From Bradyrhizobium erythrophlei (lineage in GTDB: Bacteria > Pseudomonadota > Alphaproteobacteria > Rhizobiales > Xanthobacteraceae): DNA of 64,000 nt. Below the pieces are notes generated by a model that did no database searches, was not told the DNA's origin, and worked only from the letters and a program-made list of their open reading frames with translations. The position numbers and the translations under genes were made by a program. Shown here in pieces: positions 52,291 through 62,084 of the stretch (within the stretch, counting starts at the first letter, position 1; each line of letters starts with the position of its first letter). The stretch covers positions 7,461,118 through 7,525,117 of the forward strand of contig NZ_LT670849.1 of NCBI RefSeq assembly GCF_900142985.1, written 5' to 3'.

Positions 52291-52607
52291 CCGCCACACT
52301 TGCTGTTTTCAGGCCGCTTCGGCTTTGAAGTTCTGCTCCCCAAGCCAGCCGCCTGCATTTGACCGCTATATTTCTAATAATTGGAAACTATTTTTTTCAA
52401 TATCTCACGCCAAAGTCAATAAAATGTCGTTCTAATAGTGAACGGGATCGCCGGCCCTGGGGCAGCTCAACGCTCGCATGGTAATTCATCATGGATCCAT
52501 CTTGCGGCAATTAACCATGATGGGTCCCCACCCAGCATCGAACAAAGCATTCCCGCCTCGACCGAAAGAGGTTAGACAGGCAACGCTGAAAAGGTTTCGA
52601 GTATCGT
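52291..52607. promoter_or_regulatory. AT-rich divergent promoter region
   Basis: About 320 bases between the decarboxylase and the oxidoreductase gene. The block at about 52362-52440 (GCTATATTTCTAATAATTGG, AACTATTTTTTTCAATATC, AATAAAATG) is AT-rich and probably carries divergent promoters. AAAAGG near 52590 is the ribosome site of the downstream gene. Confidence 0.4.
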
Positions 52608-54086
52608 ATGGATGATGATCGCCGCGTCATTATTGTAGGCAGCGGACCAGCAGGCGCGATGGCGGCGTATCAGCTGGTGCGTAACGGCATTCCAGTAACG
52701 ATGCTGGAAACCGGCGCCGACATACAACGCGGCACGCTCGTCAGGATGGCCGGAAGAAACCTCTATCGACATCTTCCGCAAATGACGAAGCCGACCGGGT
52801 TCGTCGTCACCGGTGACCCACAGACCAACCTCGAATACAACTACGCCCTGGGAGGTCTTTCAAATCAGTGGACGGGTGCCGTTCCACGCTTCTGCGCAGA
52901 AGATTTCACTGCGGGTGAGCAGGTTCACGAAAAATACCGCTGGCCGGTTAACTACCACGATCTCGCCCCGTTCTACGAAATTGCCGAAAGGACAATGCAG
53001 GTCACCGCGGACCCCAGTGATGTCCCAAATCTGCCCGCCGGCTATTGTGACTATAGACACAAGTTGCCGGAAGATTGGCAGTCCGTTCGGCGGGCCGCGC
53101 TGAAAATTGGACAAGGTTTCACGACAATGCCCCTTGCCGACGGGCCGCCATTTCTCTTCCTGCGGCGCGGCACCTCATTCAACAGCTACTCGAAATTACT
53201 TGCGATACTTCGCGGGGAGCCCGGTTTCAAGCTGATAACAAAAGCCCACGCATTAAGGCTGGAATGGGATGGAACGAAAAAAAAGGCTGTTGCCGCTATC
53301 TATTGCGACCAGCAGACCGCGGCGCATCATCGCATAAGAGCGAACTCATTTATTGTGGCGTGCGGACCGATGAATTCTCCCAAGCTGCTGTTCAATTCAA
53401 CTAGCAGCGATCATCCAAACGGCATGGGTAACGGCGCCGGCCTGCTCGGTAAATATCTTCACGATCACCCCCGTGAGTGGTGGGCAGTTGATGTAGACGC
53501 CCCACTTACTTCATTATCGCCGCCTGCCTATTTAACTCGCCTCCCCCATGCCTCGTCGGATCCACTACTTGCTTCGTCGTGGACGCTCGGCGCGTTCGGA
53601 ACAATAGGTAAAATAAAGAGCCGGGTTGGACGAAAGACGACTTATTTCGGAGTACAGGTCTTCGGAACAATGGTGCCGGAAGAGAAGTACTATGTCGGTC
53701 CGGCGAAGGAGGAGAAAGACCAATTTGGTTTTCCCGCTCTTGAAGTTCACATCAGCTTCGATGAAAACGTCCTGAACAACATGGTCAGAGCGCGCAAGCA
53801 CCTAATGCAACTGATGCAAGATGCCGGGCATAGGGGGACGATCAGGGACATCGTCCCGACGCTTGTTCCCGGAACAGCAAAACACTATGGCGGGGCGACC
53901 CGCATGCATACTTCGCCCAAGTTCGGCGTAACAGACTGCTTTAACCGGCTCCATGGAATCCCAAATGTTCTGGTTGTCGATGCCGGTTGTTTCACGACCG
54001 GCGTGGAGAAAAATCCCACTCTGACCGTGATGGCGCTGGCCGCACGCGCGGCAGACCGCCTTGCCCGTGACCTGAAGGCCATGTGA
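52608..54086 (+). CDS. GMC-family FAD oxidoreductase
   Basis: A 492-residue protein. The FAD-binding dinucleotide fold starts at once: RVIIVGSGPAGAMAAYQLVRNGIPVTMLETG. LEYNYALGGLSNQWTGAVPRF follows, then NSFIVACGPMNSPKLLFNS. The GMC C-terminal domain has KHYGGATRMHTSPKFGVTD and NVLVVDAGCFTTGVEKNPTLTVMALAARAADRL, with the His and Asn expected at the active site. The enzyme oxidises a hydroxyl group of a sugar or alcohol. The aldo/keto reductase gene starts 12 bases later, so an oxidation-reduction pair acting on one substrate is plausible. Confidence 0.88.
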   Translation: MDDDRRVIIVGSGPAGAMAAYQLVRNGIPVTMLETGADIQRGTLVRMAGRNLYRHLPQMTKPTGFVVTGDPQTNLEYNYALGGLSNQWTGAVPRFCAEDFTAGEQVHEKYRWPVNYHDLAPFYEIAERTMQVTADPSDVPNLPAGYCDYRHKLPEDWQSVRRAALKIGQGFTTMPLADGPPFLFLRRGTSFNSYSKLLAILRGEPGFKLITKAHALRLEWDGTKKKAVAAIYCDQQTAAHHRIRANSFIVACGPMNSPKLLFNSTSSDHPNGMGNGAGLLGKYLHDHPREWWAVDVDAPLTSLSPPAYLTRLPHASSDPLLASSWTLGAFGTIGKIKSRVGRKTTYFGVQVFGTMVPEEKYYVGPAKEEKDQFGFPALEVHISFDENVLNNMVRARKHLMQLMQDAGHRGTIRDIVPTLVPGTAKHYGGATRMHTSPKFGVTDCFNRLHGIPNVLVVDAGCFTTGVEKNPTLTVMALAARAADRLARDLKAM

Positions 54087-54098
54087 ACGGAGAACGGA

Positions 54099-55130
54099 TT
54101 GCGCTACAGAGAGTTTGGCAAAACGGGGTGGCGTGTTTCCGAGATTGGATTTGGCGGAGCGCGTATCGGAGGGCTCCTTGCCGAAGACGGCGGTAGGGCC
54201 GCGTCGCTGAGGACGCTGGAGGCAGCCTACGACGCGGGGATAAATTTCTACGACACCGCAGACATGTACTCGCAAGGTGAAAGCGAGATCCTTGTTGGCA
54301 AGGCCTTTCGCAAAATGCGCGATAAGGTTTTGATAGCCACCAAGGGCGGCTACTGCCTTCCAGGACAGAAGAGACTTATTCAACTCATCAAGCCATTCGC
54401 AAAGCCCATTGTCCGGGCAATCGGCTTACGGCGCAATGCTATTCCTGAAGCTTTGTCGGGTACGGTTTCACAGGATTTCTCTCCCGGTCATATCAGAAAG
54501 GCCGTAGAGGCATCTTTGCGGCGACTGCAGTCCGACCACATTGATCTGTACCAGATCCATAGCCCGCCGCGAGATGAACTTCTCGGTGCCACGCTCCAGG
54601 ATACGTTGGGACTTCTCGCGCGTCTGAAGGTGGAGGGTAAAATTCGCGAATATGGAATTGCACTCGACTCTGCTGAAGATGCTGTTCACTGCTTGGGTTT
54701 GCAGGGGATTGCCAGCCTGCAAATGCCCTTCGGGTTGATGGATCTGGAGGCGTTGGACGGCGTGCTTGATAGAGTTGCGGAGCGTCAATGTGGAGTCATC
54801 GCGCGAGGGTGTTTCGGTGCAGGCGCAATGAAACCGTCGCTATCCGAATCGGATCTACGTGCAATCGAACCAAAGTGGCCACGCGTTTTACGGATCAGGC
54901 AGCTCGCCGAGGGGATGCAGCGTTCACCGCTCGAAGCGGCGCTTCAGTTCTCGCTCGCCGTCAACAAAATCGCCGTCACCATACTGGGGATGCGCACCCC
55001 TCAACATCTCGCGGCCAACCTGCAGTACTACGCCGCAAAGCCATTGTCGACGCAAGAGAAGGATGAGCTGTTGAACCACCGACGCGAAGATATGTCACTT
55101 GAATCTGCAGCAGCGCATGAAAGCGACTAG
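54099..55130 (+). CDS. Aldo/keto reductase
   Basis: A 343-residue protein with a TTG start preceded by GGAGAACGG, 12 bases after the oxidoreductase stop. MRYREFGKTGWRVSEIGFGGARIGG starts a TIM barrel; the catalytic tetrad is visible as Asp in INFYDTADMYSQGESEILVGKAF, Tyr in the same motif, Lys in LIATKGGY and His in DLYQIHSPP. VSQDFSPGHIRKAVEASLRRLQSDHID is typical of the family. It would use NADPH to reduce an aldehyde or ketone, perhaps the keto sugar made by the preceding enzyme. Confidence 0.9.
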   Translation: MRYREFGKTGWRVSEIGFGGARIGGLLAEDGGRAASLRTLEAAYDAGINFYDTADMYSQGESEILVGKAFRKMRDKVLIATKGGYCLPGQKRLIQLIKPFAKPIVRAIGLRRNAIPEALSGTVSQDFSPGHIRKAVEASLRRLQSDHIDLYQIHSPPRDELLGATLQDTLGLLARLKVEGKIREYGIALDSAEDAVHCLGLQGIASLQMPFGLMDLEALDGVLDRVAERQCGVIARGCFGAGAMKPSLSESDLRAIEPKWPRVLRIRQLAEGMQRSPLEAALQFSLAVNKIAVTILGMRTPQHLAANLQYYAAKPLSTQEKDELLNHRREDMSLESAAAHESD

Positions 55131-55184
55131 TGAAAATTGGTCTAACCAAGGGCGTACCCGCCTCATTCTCGGCCGCCTTCGAGG

Positions 55185-56357
55185 TCAGCTAAGGTGACGA
55201 GCTAATCGTCGCGACGTTACCTCAGCTCCGGTCACGAAGCGGAACAGCGGACCAAAGCACATGAATGACAGCGGACCCGTAAAATGGAGACCCGGGACAG
55301 AAGATTCGAAATCAGCACTAAGAGTGGGCGCTCCCTCGATACAATCGATCCGATCTAATATTTCCGGAGTGAGAAACTTGAGGCGAGTTACATTGGCGTC
55401 GTAGCCAGTGCCCGCGATGACAAAATCTACCTCCACATTCCTTAGACTACCTTCCCCGTCCCTCAACTTGAGCTGCACGCGTTGACCAGCGTTGCCGGCC
55501 TCAACCACCTCGTGGCGCACATGGATCGGCACCTTCCCTAGTACACGATCTTTGATCCACCACGGTGACGCAGGCCCAAAATGACGTTTGACGAAACGCG
55601 TACGTCGTTCTCGTGGAAGCCTGTATACGATCAGAGGAAGTTGCTGAAGAATCCAGCTGTTTCTCCCAGCACCCAGCACCGTCATGGGATTCTTGATTCT
55701 CTCCCATAGAGGACGCTCCCGCGGAGTACGACCATGGAAGATGGCTTCCTGGCCGCGAACAAAGACTTCACTGCTACCCCCGGCCTCTTGCACCAGAGCG
55801 CCGGCCTCGATAGCAGATGAACCGGCTCCGATGACCGCCACGGTCTTGTTTCGAAATTCGCTATAATCCGATATATCGAAAGTATGCCGCATGCGGTCCG
55901 ACTGCAGCTCTCGCAATACATCGGGGATCTGAGCCAATCCTGAAAGACCGGTACAAACCACCACTTTGCGGGAGTGCAGATGCTCGCCCGATGACAGTGC
56001 CAGTTCAAATCCATCTGGCCGCAAGCTAACGTTGGTGACCAGAACTTCTTCCACATCCGGCACAAACCGTTTCTGCATCTCTAAGCCATAAGCGGAAAAA
56101 CTCTGCATCGTACACGGTTCAAAGTCCTCAAGCCCATGCTGCCGGCACCAATGAGGAAACGAGTGGCCATACTTTGGTACATAGATGTTCGTTGCAAACG
56201 CCAACGATTTGAGATTGATGCCGATCGGCATATTGAGCCAGAAGCGCATTGGCTCGCCGAAGATACGATATTTTACCCCCCGCGCACGGAGGTGAGCAGC
56301 CAACGACAGCCCATACGGACCCGCTCCAACAATCGCAACATCGGTCCTTGATTTCAT
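55185..56357 (-). CDS. FAD-dependent oxidoreductase (flavin monooxygenase-like)
   Basis: A 390-residue protein with two dinucleotide folds: DVAIVGAGPYGLSLAAHLRARG at the N-terminus (FAD) and KTVAVIGAGSSAIEAGALVQEAGG near 175 (NADPH). RFWLNMPIGINLKSLAFATN and FVIAGTGYDANVTRL, near the C-terminus, match lysine/ornithine-hydroxylase-like and FMO-type enzymes. The substrate cannot be predicted. MKSRTDVAIVG was taken as the start. It is convergent with the aldo/keto reductase gene and 81 bases downstream of the ATP-grasp gene on the same strand, so those two are likely co-transcribed. Confidence 0.82.
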   Translation of the reverse strand: MKSRTDVAIVGAGPYGLSLAAHLRARGVKYRIFGEPMRFWLNMPIGINLKSLAFATNIYVPKYGHSFPHWCRQHGLEDFEPCTMQSFSAYGLEMQKRFVPDVEEVLVTNVSLRPDGFELALSSGEHLHSRKVVVCTGLSGLAQIPDVLRELQSDRMRHTFDISDYSEFRNKTVAVIGAGSSAIEAGALVQEAGGSSEVFVRGQEAIFHGRTPRERPLWERIKNPMTVLGAGRNSWILQQLPLIVYRLPRERRTRFVKRHFGPASPWWIKDRVLGKVPIHVRHEVVEAGNAGQRVQLKLRDGEGSLRNVEVDFVIAGTGYDANVTRLKFLTPEILDRIDCIEGAPTLSADFESSVPGLHFTGPLSFMCFGPLFRFVTGAEVTSRRLARHLS

Positions 56358-56438
56358 CCTGACAATCACCTTCGTCTCGACTTTAATGAAGCAAAATTCA
56401 ACGAGAATATTGATGAGCAGGCTTACTGGTTGGCGAAA

Positions 56439-57746
56439 TCAAGCGCGTTCCACACGAGCTTGCACACGTTCCAATGCATACTGTTTAAAAAACGCGCGAG
56501 GATGCCGTAGAAAGTGGATTAGATTTTGCCCGACGTCGACAAAGGCGGGTAGCGCGTCATTAGGATCCTTAATGGCGTCGACCATTTGACCGTCCGATCC
56601 GTTGGCCCAGTGCAGCCAGCACGCAGCATCGTTAGATGACATCGTCCGGAAAATGCGCTGCATATTCACCATCGTGGTAAGTATGAAACGGTTACAAAAA
56701 CCTGCGACATCCTCCTGCTCTCTCGAGTTGCCACTTGCCATCAGTCGAGTTACGTCCGCCTGATTTCCCGTAGCAGCAGCATAGGCTAGCGCCGGCGATT
56801 CCAGGCCACGGGCAACATCGAACGCAATCTGGTGATAAAAACGCCCGTTGAAATCAATCAGCATTGCCCTTCCTTCGGCAAGAATGAATTCCATCTCAAA
56901 GACCCCGTAGTACCCAATACGCTCGCACAAGCGCTTTGCCTGTTCGGCGAGAAACGGATCTACTGGGGCCGGTTCGAAACCCAATCCTGTTCCGATACGT
57001 CGTGGTTGTTGCAGAACCTTTCGGGCTGCGCGCAAAACCATTCCACCACTGATTTTTTCACGGAAACCGGAAAGCGAATAAACGTTATTGATCGCTTCAG
57101 GGTAGTATTTCTGAACGAGCGGCGTCATGGCTACAGAAGATTGTTTGACGAATTCAGTGTCGGCCGCATAATCCCTCATGTAACTATCAAATATCGCTTG
57201 CACGGGCTGGTCACAGCTTTTGACCACAGTCCCTTTAGTACCCGTTCGCTGCGCAAGCTGTGAGCGGGGTTTGATCAATACAGTTCTACCCGCGTCTTTG
57301 GCCAGTCTCGCTGCTTCTGTACTATTTTCTGGGAACCATGTCGGGGGGGTCTCAATTCCGACCGCCTGCGCATTTTGCATGAGGAGTCCTTTGTCGAGGA
57401 TGCTCATGATGGTCTCGAGGCTCGGCTGATAAAGGTCGAAGTCGGCGCTCAACTCGTCGCGATAACGAGCCAAAGCGAAAGATACGGCGTCACTCGTCGC
57501 ATAAATTGCTCGACGTGGTCCGGTTCGCGCTTGCATTAATAACCACTCCGCCCAAGCGCTGGAGTTCTCATATGGAGGGCATATCAAATGTTGACTTGAG
57601 TAGCGCGAAAACCTGCCATGGCAGATCCTCAATGGATCTACTGTCATGACCCTAACCCCCGCTCGGCCCAACGAGCGCATGGCTGCTAACGTCCCATAAT
57701 AATTCGCGTTAGGCAGGAGAATCGCTGCAGAGCGAGTTTCGTTCAT
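56439..57746 (-). CDS. ATP-grasp ligase-like protein
   Basis: A 435-residue protein with a pre-ATP-grasp Rossmann-like start (AAILLPNANYYGTLAAMRSLGRAGVRVMTVDP) then an ATP-grasp core: TVLIKPRSQLAQRTGTKGTVV (P-loop-like lid and Lys), VYSLSGFREKISGGMVLRAARKV, and EMEFILAEGRAMLIDFNGRFYHQ, where Glu and Asn coordinate the magnesium. This is the arrangement of carboxylate-amine ligases such as those acting on amino acids or sugar acids. The substrate is unknown. In this setting it could add an amino acid to a uronic-acid residue or build a small molecule; both are inference. Confidence 0.82.
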   Translation of the reverse strand: MNETRSAAILLPNANYYGTLAAMRSLGRAGVRVMTVDPLRICHGRFSRYSSQHLICPPYENSSAWAEWLLMQARTGPRRAIYATSDAVSFALARYRDELSADFDLYQPSLETIMSILDKGLLMQNAQAVGIETPPTWFPENSTEAARLAKDAGRTVLIKPRSQLAQRTGTKGTVVKSCDQPVQAIFDSYMRDYAADTEFVKQSSVAMTPLVQKYYPEAINNVYSLSGFREKISGGMVLRAARKVLQQPRRIGTGLGFEPAPVDPFLAEQAKRLCERIGYYGVFEMEFILAEGRAMLIDFNGRFYHQIAFDVARGLESPALAYAAATGNQADVTRLMASGNSREQEDVAGFCNRFILTTMVNMQRIFRTMSSNDAACWLHWANGSDGQMVDAIKDPNDALPAFVDVGQNLIHFLRHPRAFFKQYALERVQARVERA

Positions 57747-58744
57747 CGCGAGATCTCGCATAATGCGGCTGTTGAGGCGCGTGCAGTTCGAATCCGCGAG
57801 AGGTCAAATTTGGCCAACCAGGCGCCCTTATTAGATTGCAGCATTCGAACAGCCATGCCGACGATGGTAAGAATGGTCGTCGCCAACATATCGCTTTGCT
57901 CAGGCATGCTGATTGTCTCGGGCGGTATTCGCGAAGTTCAAGACGTGCGCATTTCTTGCTCGATTACTGTCAAGCTATGTTGATCTGCAATAAGCCGAAT
58001 TAAATCAGGTATACTGTTTATCGTACCAAAACCGCATCAAGTCGCCCAAGGTTCGACAACAAAAACGCTGGGAAGGAGATTGAACGCAAGCTTGCCTTGT
58101 CGTTAAGAATAACAGTCGCTCTTCGCAGAAGGTTTTTCTCGGTTAGCGACGCTAAATGTTATCAATTATGTGTACTCCGGTTTGCAACTCGTCGACGCGC
58201 GAAGACTAATGCGAAAATACATCAAGGGCTGTGAAGCGTGGCACAAGTTCAAACTCGTGAACATAGGACATCGGTCTCTGCGATCACGTGATGTCCTTCT
58301 GAACCCCCGGCGATCCTCCACGTGATTAACGTTTAGCCGAACTTGAATCGTGCGCCCCGGGTTAGACACCCCAGCTAGGGATCGCTGGCAGGTGCTCAGG
58401 GCCTCGTCACGAACAAATCGCGAATAAAAAGAGTATTTAAATACCTTTAATTTGCTATAGCTACGGGAGGGCCACAATTGCCCGCCTGTGCGTTTTCCGT
58501 GCCCAAGCGGTATTTCAGGCGTCGTACCCCAAACGTTTTCCTACGCCCCTGGGAAAGGCTGGTTGGCGGACAGGTTGGGCAGTCGCGATCTTCGTCTAGT
58601 GTGCGGCTTCGCTTCAGTGCGGTTGCGCGTAATCGGGGCCTTCGCGGCGCTCAAGTTCGGACGCCAGAGGCACGTTTTTTAAATGCCAGTTCCGTGGCCG
58701 GTTGCTGCCACCTGACTAGGATGCTTGGGGAAATGCGAGCCGGA
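57747..58744. other. Gene-poor 1-kb stretch
   Basis: No supported gene. Frames at 58166-58477 (minus) and 58478-58879 (plus) have no domain or ribosome site. Local AT-rich blocks near 58010-58040 and 58430-58460 may be relics of promoters. The region separates the redox/ligase genes from the glycosyltransferases. Confidence 0.4.
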
Positions 58745-59737
58745 TCAGCTTTCAGAGCTGCTAACCTTCAGAGGGATCGAACTTTCTTGTTCCTTATCGA
58801 CGAACCTCAAAGTCGTCCTATCAAGTGGAGTGCGCAATCCCTTTATAAAGCCCTCCAGGAACGCCGACATGCGTACTAGTCCTTGTGGTTGGCGAAGATG
58901 AAGCAGGTCCCGAATAGGCGGCCACAGGGCGTATTTGGCAAACTCCCATGCCGGAATGTACGCGAGCCCGATGTACCCACACCTGAGCAACTTCGAATAC
59001 GCCGCGCCTATGGCCAGGAAGTCTCTGCGTGCCAGCGACTTGCCCTGTTGCCACGTGCGAAAACCGAAGTGTTTCACCGTGATTGATGACGTCTCATAGA
59101 TGTAATAACCGGCAACGAGCGCGCGGATCCCAACGTCGCGGTCGTCACCTGATGGAAACCGTGATCCCGGACCGAACATTGGGTCAAATCCGCCGATGTC
59201 TTCAATCATGCTGCGACGAACTGCAATGCCAGCGCCCATACCGTGCACGTCTCGCGCGTCATGCATCGACGTTAACAGTCTCTCGCCAGGACGAACGTAA
59301 ACTGGAACAAAGCCGGCCTCCCGATCGTGCTCGCCGGCCTCAACGCAGCAAAAAGCAACCGCTATCCGGGCGTTCGCAGCGAATATGGAAGCGAATGCCG
59401 TAAGCCAATCGGCCGGTACCGTACAATCATCATCCGTGATTGCGATAATCGCGCCTTTGGTCTCCCTCAGACCGACATTAAGCGCATTACCTTTGCCGAT
59501 CGTTGCACTTTTCAAATACGTCAGGCGACGATCGGCGGCGAATGGCGTTAAAGCATCCTGTGTCTCGATGCCCTTGCTCTGATCTACGACAATCAACTCA
59601 AAATTGGGATACGTATTTGCCAATATAGACGATACAGTGTTCGCCACCGATCGATCGCGACTGCAAGTGCAAACGAGCGCTGATATCAGCGGCGGATCAT
59701 CTTGCGTGGCAATTCCATTCATTATCTGCCTAGTCAT
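58745..59737 (-). CDS. GT2-family glycosyltransferase
   Basis: A 330-residue protein with a GT-A fold: LISALVCTCSRDRSVANTVSSILANTYPNFELIVVDQSKG, then GKGNALNVGLRETKGAIIAITDDDC (metal-binding DDD near 120), GMGAGIAVRRSMIEDIGGFDPMFGPG, and VKHFGFRTWQQGKSLARRDFLAIGAAYSKLLRCG. It transfers a sugar in the cytoplasm, presumably onto the growing repeat unit. MTRQIMNG was taken as the start; the ATG 15 bases further (MNGIATQ) is equally possible. Fragments of a closely related gene lie just downstream at 60040-60880. Confidence 0.88.
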   Translation of the reverse strand: MTRQIMNGIATQDDPPLISALVCTCSRDRSVANTVSSILANTYPNFELIVVDQSKGIETQDALTPFAADRRLTYLKSATIGKGNALNVGLRETKGAIIAITDDDCTVPADWLTAFASIFAANARIAVAFCCVEAGEHDREAGFVPVYVRPGERLLTSMHDARDVHGMGAGIAVRRSMIEDIGGFDPMFGPGSRFPSGDDRDVGIRALVAGYYIYETSSITVKHFGFRTWQQGKSLARRDFLAIGAAYSKLLRCGYIGLAYIPAWEFAKYALWPPIRDLLHLRQPQGLVRMSAFLEGFIKGLRTPLDRTTLRFVDKEQESSIPLKVSSSES

Positions 59738-60039
59738 TGACGGCTTTGCCCGGCTCCATAATTTCGAGCTTAACGGTTTTTCTTGGCGTCTGCTGGCGAG
59801 TTGCTGTATCCTCAAGTCTAGCAAAGTGTCAATTTGAGAAGGTCCGACGATTGTGTCTTTGGTGAATGCACGTTCGTTAAGGATACTGAGGGTCGGCCGT
59901 TCGTAATTTCAGATACAATCAATAGCTGGGTAAAGACCCGCGAAATGGTTTACAGGTTCGCTTGTATTTGAATATTGCTTTGAATAACCACGATTTCGAA
60001 TGCGCATGAACCAAGGTACTCTTCGAGTTTCTGTTGCCC

Positions 60040-60740
60040 TAACTTAAGACGATTTTTGTCAATGAGGGCTTCAACCGGCTGATCGTGATCGATCAAAGCA
60101 ATGGTAACGAAACGGAAGCTGCTATAGTCTCCCTAAACGACAATTCCCTGCAGTTCATCTCATCCGCACAGCATCGCGAGGTGTCACCCAAGGTCGAAAC
60201 CTTGGCCCGGAGCTTGCGCAAGCCGATATATCGCCTTCACCGACGATGACTGTCGAGTTGCACCGGACTGGATTCCAGCGCGGACATCGATTTTCGCTGA
60301 CGCCCCCGGAGGTCGTGGTGGTATGCGGTTGCGAACGTCTGGCCAAGCCGTCAGGGATATAGGTTTCACTGAGAAATTCGAATCTCAGGACTCGTATGGC
60401 AGGGTCGCTATCCACCGTTTGGCCGCGATTGGGGCATTACCGCTAATCTAGCGGTTCGATGTGCTCGCTCGCGTGGGCAAGTTCGATCCGTTGCTCGGTG
60501 CTGGTTCAGCCTTACGCTTCGGGGCGAACCAGATTGCGCGATGGCATCAAGATCGTGAATGCTTCCGAGGTAAGCGTCGACCATATCGGTGTGCGAAAAC
60601 ACGGAGAAGAGTCGCGCAAGCTGATCCGAGGCACCGGCGCTGCACTGTTCAAACACATCCGCATGGGAGACATCGCTGCGCTCAAAGTATATCTTCGGTT
60701 TGTCGCCGCCAACACACGGCGCGCTTGCGCGAACTTGGTT
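60040..60740 (+). pseudogene. Degraded GT2 glycosyltransferase gene
   Basis: Read across frames, the plus strand yields successive GT2 motifs: FNRLIVIDQSNGNETEAA, RGVTQGRNLGPELAQADI, IAFTDDDCRVAPDWIPARTS, VLARVGKFDPLLGAGSALRFGANQ, and VNASEVSVDHIGVRKHGEES. These match the order of motifs in the gene at 58745-59737. At least three frameshifts and internal stops separate them, so no functional protein is possible. It is a decayed paralogue in opposite orientation to the intact gene. Confidence 0.75.
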
Positions 60741-60880
60741 CGTGCTCGCCGGAAAGGAACCGCGACCCGGGCATTTGCAGCGAATATGGAGGCGAATGCC
60801 GTAAGGCAGTTGGCCGGTACCGTGCAATCATCATCGATGATTGCGACAATCGCCCCTTTGGTCTTTCGAGTAGCTCATGG
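60741..60880 (-). pseudogene. Second GT2 fragment, inverted relative to the first
   Basis: The minus strand encodes KGAIVAIIDDDCTVPANCLT, then AFASIFAANARVAVP, almost identical to residues about 110-145 of the intact GT2 protein encoded at 58745-59737 (KGAIIAITDDDCTVPADWLT, AFASIFAANARIAV). It abuts the plus-strand fragment. Presence of this short, little-diverged piece suggests a recent partial duplication or recombination event. Confidence 0.75.
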
Positions 60881-61019
60881 AGAACGTCATTGGGCGCATA
60901 GTTGATGTGTTCACACTAAACTTCCATTACTTCATCAATTCCGATTCCACGCGTGCACTGGTAGGCCCGAGTTGAGCCCAAGTGGCACGCCGAATCGGCT
61001 TTTCTTTGTGAGGCCCGAG

Positions 61020-61901
61020 CTAACCGACATACGTCCGCAGCATTGTACGGAGACGACGCGGCATTATTATTCTCGCCGAATCTCGAAGGAAGCGACTGAC
61101 CTTCCAGGGAACACTCCCCGACACAAGTTGCCGCCAAGGCGTCTTCCGCCGATATCCATGATATTCGCCCTTGAGCGCATGCTCGCTGAACCAATGCCAA
61201 GGTTTTTCAGCAGTAACAAAATGAACGACAGCTGCCTCCGGGACCAATCTAAGCCGTGGATCTGACGGCAAAACCTGCCAATTCCACTCAGATGGAAGTT
61301 CTATCCATTTGTTCACCAAGGTCGCATTTAATGCATCTTGATCCCAATACGTCGCCTTATCGGGATTTTCTCTGACAAAGCCGATCGCTTTTTCGGCGAC
61401 ATAGTATTGCCTCCAAAACTTCAAATTGACCAGAAGAACACCCGAATTGAAATACTTAGTTCCGTCCGGCAGTCCGAGGATTTTTCGCGCGTCGTCCTCA
61501 AAATTGGGAACTGCGGCTAGCGCGTAGCCTGAGATATCTGTATTCCAAAGGTCCGCGAGGGAGCGCCTCACAATAATGTCGGAGTCAAGGTAAAGAACCT
61601 TGTGCAAATCAGCAGGCAACAGTTTTGGAGCTAGTAGCCGGAAATAGACGGCAGGTGAGGCCCATTTATCAACGCGCAGGCCGTCGAAGTCCGCAGTTCG
61701 CACTTCGTAAAACGAGATTTTGCTTCCGTAGCTCCCAACAAAAGCAGCCAGTTTCGCGCACTCGTGCTGGTTGATTGAATAGTATAAAAAGTGTATTCTA
61801 GTTATAGAGTTGTGTTCAAGTAATGAGCACAGCATTGTGGCAGCATGGGGTAAGTAAAGTTTATCGCACGCGCAGAGCACCTCCATTTTGATAGACCCCA
61901 T
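61020..61901 (-). CDS. GT8-family glycosyltransferase
   Basis: A 293-residue protein. MEVLCACDKLYLPHAATMLCSLLEHN, then VDKWASPAVYFRLLAPKLLPADLHKVLYLDSDIIVRRSLADLW (LDSD is the metal-binding DxD), KYFNSGVLLVNLKFWRQYYV and WDQDALNATLVNKWIELPSEWN are the GT8 (lipopolysaccharide galactosyl/glucosyltransferase) signatures. HFVTAEKPW near the C-terminus supplies the conserved His. These retaining enzymes use UDP-hexoses. Start candidates are GTG at 61904, ATG at 61901 and ATG at 61886; GGGG upstream favours the last. Gene-free AT-rich DNA follows upstream. Confidence 0.92.
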   Translation of the reverse strand: MGSIKMEVLCACDKLYLPHAATMLCSLLEHNSITRIHFLYYSINQHECAKLAAFVGSYGSKISFYEVRTADFDGLRVDKWASPAVYFRLLAPKLLPADLHKVLYLDSDIIVRRSLADLWNTDISGYALAAVPNFEDDARKILGLPDGTKYFNSGVLLVNLKFWRQYYVAEKAIGFVRENPDKATYWDQDALNATLVNKWIELPSEWNWQVLPSDPRLRLVPEAAVVHFVTAEKPWHWFSEHALKGEYHGYRRKTPWRQLVSGSVPWKVSRFLRDSARIIMPRRLRTMLRTYVG

Positions 61902-62084
61902 CACATATTGTGCAATTTTCTGCCGCTCTGAACGGTTACTACAAATTCTGCAAAAGCCAGTATAATGCTGCCTTTGTCATTTTCCTCAATTCTTTGCACA
62001 TCAGGTTTCTTTGCCGGAATGTCCCGCTCGTTGATGAAGTTCGGTAAGCGGTCGTTACACTACGATAAGCCTACGCTGCTTGAT

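Noticed and set aside
60459..60905. Two overlapping plus-strand frames of about 147 residues in the GT2 remnant
   Set aside because: Each carries only part of the GT2 motifs in one frame; they are pieces of a decayed gene, not genes.
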